A DNA stretch of 5,992 bases. It comes from Flavobacteriales bacterium (GTDB lineage Bacteria; Bacteroidota; Bacteroidia; Flavobacteriales_D; Crocinitomicaceae). The position numbers were made by a program, and so were the translations under genes. Every line of letters starts with the position of its first letter. Within the stretch, counting starts at the first letter, position 1. The stretch is from assembly GCA_947476515.1 (NCBI GenBank), contig CANJQZ010000131.1:1-5992 (forward strand), read 5' to 3'. The notes below the pieces were generated by a model. That model had not been told where the DNA came from, ran no database searches, and saw nothing but the letters and a program-made list of their open reading frames with translations. Below are positions 1 through 4,844 of the stretch, in pieces.

Positions 1-52
1 CAGATACACATGAATTTGTGGTACCTAAGTCAATTCCAATTATTTTTCCCAT
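1..52 (-). CDS. dnaK: Molecular chaperone DnaK (Hsp70), N-terminal fragment cut by the window edge
   Basis: Read on the minus strand from the ATG at 52-50, the first 17 codons give MGKIIGIDLGTTNSCVS, followed by one base (G) of the next codon. This is the near-invariant Hsp70 amino terminus: beta-strand 1 plus the phosphate-1 loop DLGTTNS, which contacts the nucleotide phosphates in the ATPase domain. From family knowledge, DnaK is a cytoplasmic ATP-driven chaperone that binds exposed hydrophobic peptides and works with DnaJ and GrpE. Only about 3% of the expected roughly 630 residues is visible, so the substrate-binding domain cannot be assessed. The start is fixed by homology and by an A/T-rich leader typical of Bacteroidota, with no Shine-Dalgarno site. 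The 137-bp gap upstream holds candidate regulatory elements of its own, so dnaK probably has its own promoter and is not simply read through from the CotH-type gene. A divergent Hsp70 paralogue is possible, but the match to canonical DnaK is very close. Confidence 0.93.
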   Translation of the reverse strand, partial: MGKIIGIDLGTTNSCVS

Positions 53-90
53 TTTTTTAAATTTATTTTTAATTCAATTGTTCAGCAAAA

Positions 91-106
91 GTCAATTAAT
101 ATGCCA
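91..106 (-). promoter_or_regulatory. Candidate sigma-54-like (-24/-12) promoter of dnaK
   Basis: The minus strand reads TGGCATATTAATTGAC from 106 to 91. The sigma-54 consensus is TGGCAC-N5-TTGCA. The GG of the -24 box and the TTG of the -12 box fall at the consensus spacing, but the -12 C is replaced by A. Transcription would begin near position 80, giving a leader of about 28 nt before the dnaK ATG. I found no TAnnTTTG element in this gap that would serve the usual Bacteroidota housekeeping sigma factor. The assignment is inference from one imperfect match. Confidence 0.45.
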
Positions 107-160
107 ATGAATAAAAATAAAAAAAGGGTGACAATTTAAGATAGTTTACTTTAGAATTGC

Positions 161-188
161 TGACGAATTGTCACTTAATTATGACAAT
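161..188. repeat. Overlapping inverted repeats of TGTCA/TGACA half-sites upstream of dnaK
   Basis: On the plus strand ATTGTCA (167-173) and TGACAAT (182-188) form a perfect 7-bp inverted repeat with an 8-bp spacer. TGAC (161-164) and GTCA (170-173) form a second, shorter one sharing the middle half-site. A further TGACA lies at 129-133. The cluster sits 55-100 bp upstream of the sigma-54-like element, where an activator of such a promoter could bind. It also begins one base after the stop codon of the CotH-type gene. No T-run follows the hairpin on the minus strand, so it is a poor intrinsic terminator. The role as a binding site is inference. Confidence 0.4.
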
Positions 189-189
189 A

Positions 190-3100
190 TTAGAGTTTAA
201 TGAACTTTAAGGTCTCTGAAATGTCATTGTTATTGCTGATTTTAAGCAAATATAATGCAGATTCAAAATTAACAATATTCAAAGTTGTCTTTTTAGAAAG
301 GGGATCAAATGCTCCATCATAAATCTTTCTGCCATTAAGATCAAATATTTGTATCGTACAATTTTTAGCAAGCGTTAGGTTGTCATGAGCAATCGTTATT
401 TCTCCTGAACTTGGTGATGGATATAAATTAAAGTGAATATTTGGGCCATCTGGAGGTGATGGAATTAATTTGAAAATGGCTGTAAATAGTGTTGTATCAA
501 GGGAAACATTTGTTTCAAAAGTTGGATTTAAGGTATCGACAATAAAACTATTTGGAAGCCATTTTAAAAAACTATATCCTGAATCCGCTATCGCAGTCAA
601 TTGAATGGGTACACCATCAAAATAAGTTCCCTCCCATGGATATTGTTGAGGCTCAATAGTATTTAAATGAATGCGTCCACTAGCTTCTGGCCACACATCC
701 ATTTTTACTTGGATTTTTTTGGTTAATTGAAACTCATTCAATAAATCTTCTCGCACTTCATCTGTCCGACAGGCTAATTGCTGCTGAAAAATCAAATGGT
801 TATTGATAAAGTTTGACATTTGACCAGCTACATTATTTGGATCTCCCCATCTAGCATACTCTTTTGGCATTTCTACTACCATTTCATTATAGAAAATATT
901 TTCAGTAGTCAATAGGGTATCAATGAGATAACTCGTATTCATTTGATCTGCAAATCGATTGATGAAGTAGTTTTTATATTTTGTATTTTGAATACTCTGC
1001 AGCCAAATATTAATGAATGGATTGCCCGTACTTTGATCCAACATATAACGAATATGATTGTCAGTACAACTAGTCCAACCATTTGGTCCCATTGATAATT
1101 CTAAGTCGATTAATCCAAATCGCCAACGGTAATTTGATTTATTGGAGCGGTAAATTTTTATATTATTTCCGGGCCAATCCACATTTCCCATCCAAGATTC
1201 TGAGATGATATAATCGGTATAATGTGCTAAATCAAAATATTGATCAGCCAATTCATAGTAATTAGTAAGACTTGGATCAAGGGCGTCAAATAAACTATAG
1301 GAAGTATAAAAATGATTCACATCTCCTTGTAGCGCGCGCAAAACGCCACCATAATAATAACTTAGAGAAAGAATTTCAACTGAATCATCAATAACTTGTT
1401 CTCTTTCATCAAAATATTCGACATTAAATTTTTCTCTTAATTCATAAAGTCCAAAATATTGACCATTAATGTAGACACTTACCGGCACCATATTGGAATA
1501 ATAATTTTTGGTGCCCTTACTCATCAGATAGGTTTGACAAGCATCTTTTTGTGGGAAATTCAAGAATTGATTACTTCCATTTCTTAAATAGACATCACTG
1601 TATTTATTTCTTGAGGGAATTCGAGGAATCAATGGTTCATGAATGGTACTTTCTCCTAAAGCAGAATGATCAAATGATAATCTAAAAGAATGTTGAGGTT
1701 GTGATCTACTTCCTCCTGCACCTCCATCCATACGCATGGATGTATTGGTTGTGAAAAGTTGAGGGTGCTCTGGTTCTTTGGAAAGCCAAGTGACATGTGC
1801 TGCTTTTATCCAATCAGAATTGTAGTTATCAAAAATACCTTGCGCTCCATACAAATTATTCAAATCCGTAGTCACCAATAATATAGGAGTAGAATGCGCT
1901 ATATTAAACACATAAGAGGTTATCTTTTCTTGACTCGGTAAATAACCATTATTTGTTTTTGGAAAAATTTGATATCGGAGTGAACTGGATTGAAAAACTA
2001 AGGCAGAGTCTGTGAATAAAGGTGAATTAATGGTAGGGGTGCTTCCATCAATGGTATAAACTAATTTACTGGTGGTCGTGTCATTTGGATTAAGAGCCTT
2101 AGTGTAAAATACACTTTGATAAATTCCTGCAGGTTTTGTAATAATGGGACGGATCAAGGTATCTGTAAAAGAAGCGACTAAATTGTTGCTCGCGCTAGGG
2201 CTGGGCGTTAACCAAAGACTATTGGCAGCACCATCTGGTTGGCGGCCAACTGAGATGTCTAATTGGGGTGAATTGACATTTAGAAAACTAATGTTGTTGC
2301 CAATAGGGTCATTTAAAAATACCTGTTCACCCCCGGAGGAAATTTTAAAATTGGTATGGTAAGAATATCCTTGTACTGGAATGAAATTGGCACTAAGTTC
2401 TGTTTGAGAAGTTGAGGTTATTGCAATATCGATATAGTTATAAAACTCACCAATACTAGAAACAACTTCAAATCCCAAAGAGTTGATTGGTCCGGCAGTA
2501 ATTCCAGCTGTTATTAATTCACTCGCTCTTATCATTATTTGATGTCTAGAGCACCAATACCAATTGCCATAAGGAGCTGGATAGTCCGTCGAAGAATTTT
2601 GGATAGTCCCAAAATCTAAGGTGACGCCATTTATTTTTAAGTTAGGTCGCTGATAAAATAAACCACCCTGTGATTTAGAACAAGAAGATTCATTTCCATC
2701 ATTTACTGCAAAAGAAGTGGAAGCATAACTTGTGGCTGTTTGCTTAAAAATAGAATTCTCTGTGTATCCAGAATTGTTGTATGCGCATATATTGATAACA
2801 AGATTACTTACTCCATCCCAATTATAAGGACTCGTAAAATTATGCGTATTCCATCCCGAAAAAGGAGTGTAACTAGAAACATAAACCGCTGGATCAAAAG
2901 GAGCTGTTTCAATGCGATTTTTTCCACTGCAATAAATTAATTTAAAATCACCAGGATTTAGTGTCAGGGCATTAAAAATCCATTTTTGAGGAATCAAAGT
3001 ATTGTCACTGAGTCCAAAACCTGATAAGTTAACAGGACTAGCTCCAGCATTATAAAGTTCCAACCAATCGGATGCATCGCCATCCTCATCAAGTGAATTG

Positions 3101-3198
3101 GTGTAATTTTTATTACAAGCTTCATTGATTACAATTTGTGCCTTTGAATTTTGTGTGAAAAACAAAATAAAAAGCGCCAATAAAAAAGTTACTCGCAT
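190..3198 (-). CDS. Secreted multidomain protein: lamin-tail domain, CotH-kinase-like domain, T9SS sorting domain
   Basis: This 1002-residue protein begins with a signal peptide (about 1-20: MR, hydrophobic core, cut near SKA-Q). Lamin-tail signatures follow: INEACNKN and DWLELYN with a CSGK end (20-97), resumed at HTNFKISSGGE...SVGR (279-340). Between them is an inserted module with GWNTHNF, WDGVSNLVI and YPAPYGNWYW. Residues about 351-432 resemble the chitobiase C-terminal-type domain (YTIDGSTPT). Residues about 438-800 resemble CotH kinase: MRMDGGAGGSR, YINGQYFGLYELREK and RFGLIDLELSMG. An InlB-B-like repeat (about 830-910, GYSFLKW) and a T9SS type A sorting domain (922-1002, LYPSPSSGE...KFIKL) complete it. 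Known CotH proteins are atypical protein kinases; surface location here follows from the signal peptide and sorting domain. Substrate is unknown. M1 is the only plausible start: the next Met is residue 222 and an in-frame stop lies five codons upstream. It follows lpd by 54 bp, across a terminator-like hairpin. Domain calls are from motif reading; kinase activity is unproven. Confidence 0.88.
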   Translation of the reverse strand: MRVTFLLALFILFFTQNSKAQIVINEACNKNYTNSLDEDGDASDWLELYNAGASPVNLSGFGLSDNTLIPQKWIFNALTLNPGDFKLIYCSGKNRIETAPFDPAVYVSSYTPFSGWNTHNFTSPYNWDGVSNLVINICAYNNSGYTENSIFKQTATSYASTSFAVNDGNESSCSKSQGGLFYQRPNLKINGVTLDFGTIQNSSTDYPAPYGNWYWCSRHQIMIRASELITAGITAGPINSLGFEVVSSIGEFYNYIDIAITSTSQTELSANFIPVQGYSYHTNFKISSGGEQVFLNDPIGNNISFLNVNSPQLDISVGRQPDGAANSLWLTPSPSASNNLVASFTDTLIRPIITKPAGIYQSVFYTKALNPNDTTTSKLVYTIDGSTPTINSPLFTDSALVFQSSSLRYQIFPKTNNGYLPSQEKITSYVFNIAHSTPILLVTTDLNNLYGAQGIFDNYNSDWIKAAHVTWLSKEPEHPQLFTTNTSMRMDGGAGGSRSQPQHSFRLSFDHSALGESTIHEPLIPRIPSRNKYSDVYLRNGSNQFLNFPQKDACQTYLMSKGTKNYYSNMVPVSVYINGQYFGLYELREKFNVEYFDEREQVIDDSVEILSLSYYYGGVLRALQGDVNHFYTSYSLFDALDPSLTNYYELADQYFDLAHYTDYIISESWMGNVDWPGNNIKIYRSNKSNYRWRFGLIDLELSMGPNGWTSCTDNHIRYMLDQSTGNPFINIWLQSIQNTKYKNYFINRFADQMNTSYLIDTLLTTENIFYNEMVVEMPKEYARWGDPNNVAGQMSNFINNHLIFQQQLACRTDEVREDLLNEFQLTKKIQVKMDVWPEASGRIHLNTIEPQQYPWEGTYFDGVPIQLTAIADSGYSFLKWLPNSFIVDTLNPTFETNVSLDTTLFTAIFKLIPSPPDGPNIHFNLYPSPSSGEITIAHDNLTLAKNCTIQIFDLNGRKIYDGAFDPLSKKTTLNIVNFESALYLLKISNNNDISETLKFIKL
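193..435 (-). other. T9SS type A C-terminal sorting domain of the CotH-type protein
   Basis: Residues 922-1002 follow the pattern of the Por secretion tail: an opening FNLYPSPSSGEI (commonly YPNPs.G), a central IQIFDLNGRKIYDG strand pair, then ALYLLKIS and a basic KFIKL end. In known systems this immunoglobulin-like domain directs cargo through the type IX outer-membrane translocon and is removed by the PorU sortase, with cargo either anchored to the surface or released. The usual Asn of YPNP is Ser here, a tolerated-looking change. It implies the host encodes a T9SS, whose genes are not in this window. Confidence 0.88.
799..1887 (-). other. CotH-kinase-like domain within the secreted protein
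   Basis: Residues about 438-800 carry the recognisable CotH landmarks in order: an N-lobe-like SMRMDGGAGGSRSQPQHSFR segment (487-506), DVYLRNGSN (535-543), VPVSVYINGQYFGLYELREK (571-590, with the family's GxYxLxEK pattern), and GNVDWPGNNIKIYR (671-684) followed by RFGLIDLELSMG (694-704). The last two correspond to the conserved segment in which a tryptophan/Asp/Asn stretch precedes a family DxD. Here that motif reads D698-L-E700. The domain edges are approximate. Activity, ATP source outside the cell, and substrate cannot be judged from sequence. Confidence 0.75.
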
Positions 3199-3235
3199 AA
3201 AAAAAGGTAATTAAGTTCCCTAAATTACCTTTTTT
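3199..3235 (-). terminator. Rho-independent terminator-like hairpin after lpd
   Basis: On the plus strand positions 3200-3212 and 3223-3235 are perfect reverse complements: seven core pairs GGTAATT/AATTACC flanked by A/T runs, for a 13-bp stem and a 10-nt loop (3213-3222). Read on the minus strand, the hairpin lies 17 bp past the lpd stop and ends in seven Ts. The stem holds only two G-C pairs, so it is weak. It is nearly symmetrical and could also act in the other direction. The T-run touches the ATG of the CotH-type gene at 3198. Confidence 0.65.
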
Positions 3236-3252
3236 ATATTAATTATAGAAAC

Positions 3253-4644
3253 TTACAAATGTATTACTTCTCCATATGCTGCAGCAGCGGCTTCCATTAT
3301 TGCTTCTGACATGGTTGGATGAGGATGAACTGTTTTTATTAATTCATGTCCTGTTGTTTCCAATTTACGAACCGCAACCAATTCAGCAACCATTTCCGTA
3401 ACATTGGCACCAATCATATGCCCGCCTAATAATTCGCCATATTTGGCATCAAAAATTAATTTAACAAATCCATCTTTTGCACCAGCAGCACTTGCTTTTC
3501 CAGATGCGGAAAAAGGAAACTTACCAATTTTAATATCGATTCCAGCGGCTTTCGCTGCTTTCTCAGTCATGCCCACAGAGGCAACTTCAGGTGAACAATA
3601 AGTACATCCTGGTATATTTCCATAATCTAATGGTGCAGGATCATGTCCAGCGATTTTTTCAACACAAATAATTCCTTCTGCAGAAGCAACATGTGCCAAT
3701 GCGGGACCGGGAACAATATCGCCAATGGCATAATATCCAGGCATATTAGTTTGGTAGTATTCATCTACTAAGATGCGGCCTTTGTCAACGACAATTCCAA
3801 TTTCTTCTAAACCTATTCCTTCAATATTTGCTTGAATTCCAACGGCCGAAAGCACTACATCACATGAAATTTTCTCTTCACCTTTTTCTGTTTTAATAGA
3901 AACAATACAATCTTTACCAGATGTATCTACACTTTCAACAGAAGCATTTGTCATGATTTTTACACCAGCTTTTTTGAATGATTTTTCCAATTGTTTAGAT
4001 ATATCTTCATCCTCAACTGGAACAATGTTTGGAAGGTATTCAACAATGGTAACTTCTGTTCCAATAGCATTATAGAAATAGGCAAATTCAACTCCAATAG
4101 CACCTGAACCTACAATTACCAATCTTTTAGGTTGCGTTGCTAAGGTCATTGCTTGTCTATAACCAATTATTTTTTGTCCATCTTGTGGAAGATTGGGTAA
4201 TTCACGAGAGCGCGATCCTGTTGCAATTACAACGGCTTTTCCAGCAGTATAAGTAGTAGCAATACCTGATTCATCGGTTACAATTACTGATTTTCCAGCA
4301 GCAATTTTACCGCTTCCTTTTAGTACATCAATTTTATTCTTTTTCATTAAAAATTGAATGCCGGTGCTCATGCCATTGGCAACATCACGACTTCTCTTGA
4401 CCATGGCTCCAAAATCTGCTTTAGCATCTTTTACAGTGATGCCATAATCAGATGCATGATTTAAATATTCAAAAACATTGGCACTTTTAAGTAATGCTTT
4501 TGTTGGAATACACCCCCAATTTAAGCAAATACCTCCGAGAGATTCTCGTTCTACAATAGCTGTTTTAAGTCCTAATTGTGAGGCGCGTATAGCGGTAACA
4601 TAACCTCCAGGGCCACTTCCTACAACAATGATATCATAATTCAT
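3253..4644 (-). CDS. lpdA: Dihydrolipoyl dehydrogenase (E3)
   Basis: This 463-residue flavoprotein is the E3 component of the pyruvate, 2-oxoglutarate and branched-chain 2-oxoacid dehydrogenase complexes and of glycine cleavage. It reoxidises dihydrolipoyl groups with NAD+ through FAD and a disulfide. Numbered from the ATG at 4644, the FAD Rossmann motif GSGPGG is at 9-14 and the redox pair is C40-LNWG-C45 in GGICLNWGCIPTK. The NAD-binding GSGAIG is at 179-184, the second FAD motif YAIGD ends at D309, and the catalytic dyad H442/E447 lies in HPHPTMSE. All active-site residues are present and the length is normal. A start at 4665 would be a TTG adding seven residues; it lies inside a candidate -7 box, and family members begin just before YDIIVVG, so the ATG is preferred. 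It stands alone, without E1 or E2 genes beside it, divergent from purL. Trp in the redox loop (often Val elsewhere) is a subgroup trait. Confidence 0.95.
   Translation of the reverse strand: MNYDIIVVGSGPGGYVTAIRASQLGLKTAIVERESLGGICLNWGCIPTKALLKSANVFEYLNHASDYGITVKDAKADFGAMVKRSRDVANGMSTGIQFLMKKNKIDVLKGSGKIAAGKSVIVTDESGIATTYTAGKAVVIATGSRSRELPNLPQDGQKIIGYRQAMTLATQPKRLVIVGSGAIGVEFAYFYNAIGTEVTIVEYLPNIVPVEDEDISKQLEKSFKKAGVKIMTNASVESVDTSGKDCIVSIKTEKGEEKISCDVVLSAVGIQANIEGIGLEEIGIVVDKGRILVDEYYQTNMPGYYAIGDIVPGPALAHVASAEGIICVEKIAGHDPAPLDYGNIPGCTYCSPEVASVGMTEKAAKAAGIDIKIGKFPFSASGKASAAGAKDGFVKLIFDAKYGELLGGHMIGANVTEMVAELVAVRKLETTGHELIKTVHPHPTMSEAIMEAAAAAYGEVIHL
3256..3263 (-). promoter_or_regulatory. Possible -7 box for the CotH-type gene inside the lpd 3' end
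   Basis: The minus strand reads TACATTTG from 3263 to 3256, an exact fit to the Bacteroidota -7 consensus TAnnTTTG, covering the last codons of lpd up to its TTG before the stop. I see no TTG at the expected -33 distance. A start near 3250 would place the 13-bp hairpin in a leader of about 50 nt. The octamer is common by chance in AT-rich DNA, so this is weak. Confidence 0.25.
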
Positions 4645-4662
4645 ACATTCAATTTTAGAGAT

Positions 4663-4670
4663 CAAAATTA
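4663..4670 (-). promoter_or_regulatory. -7 box of the lpd promoter
   Basis: The minus strand reads TAATTTTG from 4670 to 4663, an exact TAnnTTTG. Transcription would start near 4657, about 13 nt before the lpd ATG at 4644, within an A/T-rich leader. A good TTG at the -33 spacing is not visible; instead a 14-bp palindrome occupies the spacer. The box contains the TTG at 4665-4663 that would be the alternative upstream start codon, which makes that start unlikely if the promoter is real. Confidence 0.45.
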
Positions 4671-4674
4671 ATGA

Positions 4675-4688
4675 AAATTGATCAATTT
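4675..4688. repeat. 14-bp perfect palindrome at the lpd promoter
   Basis: AAATTGATCAATTT at 4675-4688 is identical to its own reverse complement, and the next flanking pair (A/G) does not match. It lies 4 bp upstream of the candidate lpd -7 box, in the -10 to -33 spacer, and about 130 bp from the purL box. The position suits an operator for a dimeric repressor of lpd. A chance palindrome in AT-rich DNA cannot be excluded. Confidence 0.4.
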
Positions 4689-4798
4689 GCCGTTCATTTA
4701 ATTTTTATTACCTGCAATTTTTCTTCCTAGGATCTGATAATATTATTTCCTGGTTTATTAAGTGTTGAAAAATGCTTGTTAATCATTGTGATTTCTCG

Positions 4799-4827
4799 TT
4801 GTTTTCATAATATAATCGCTACTTTTG
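4799..4827 (+). promoter_or_regulatory. Promoter of purL (TTG ... TACTTTTG)
   Basis: TACTTTTG at 4820-4827 fits TAnnTTTG exactly, and TTG at 4799-4801 lies 18 bp upstream, near the 19-21 bp usual between the -33 and -7 boxes in Bacteroidota. The predicted transcription start is about 4832-4834. That is past the first in-frame ATG (4830) and about 12 nt before the second (4845). No riboswitch-like fold or purine-box motif is evident in the gap. Confidence 0.55.
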
Positions 4828-4844
4828 TAATGCAAAAATTAGAT

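Noticed and set aside
167..188. Hairpin after the CotH-type gene as an intrinsic terminator
   Set aside because: The stem is 7 bp with an 8-nt loop and no T-run follows on the minus strand; a regulatory inverted repeat fits better.
2144..2362. Plus-strand open frame of 72 codons
   Set aside because: It lies wholly antisense within the CotH-type gene, whose frame has a continuous domain reading. The translated product has no recognisable motif.
2740..2940. Plus-strand open frame of 66 codons
   Set aside because: Antisense to the inserted module of the secreted protein; basic, low-information translation typical of a shadow frame.
3404..3601. Plus-strand open frame of 65 codons
   Set aside because: Antisense to the conserved C-terminal dimerisation region of lpd; no independent support.
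4645..4665. Upstream TTG start for lpd adding seven residues
   Set aside because: Family members begin right before YDIIVVG, the ATG at 4644 fits this, and the TTG lies inside a candidate -7 promoter box.
4645..4844. Purine riboswitch or small RNA in the lpd-purL gap
   Set aside because: No aptamer-like paired core or long stem could be traced by eye; the gap is explained by two divergent promoters and a palindrome.
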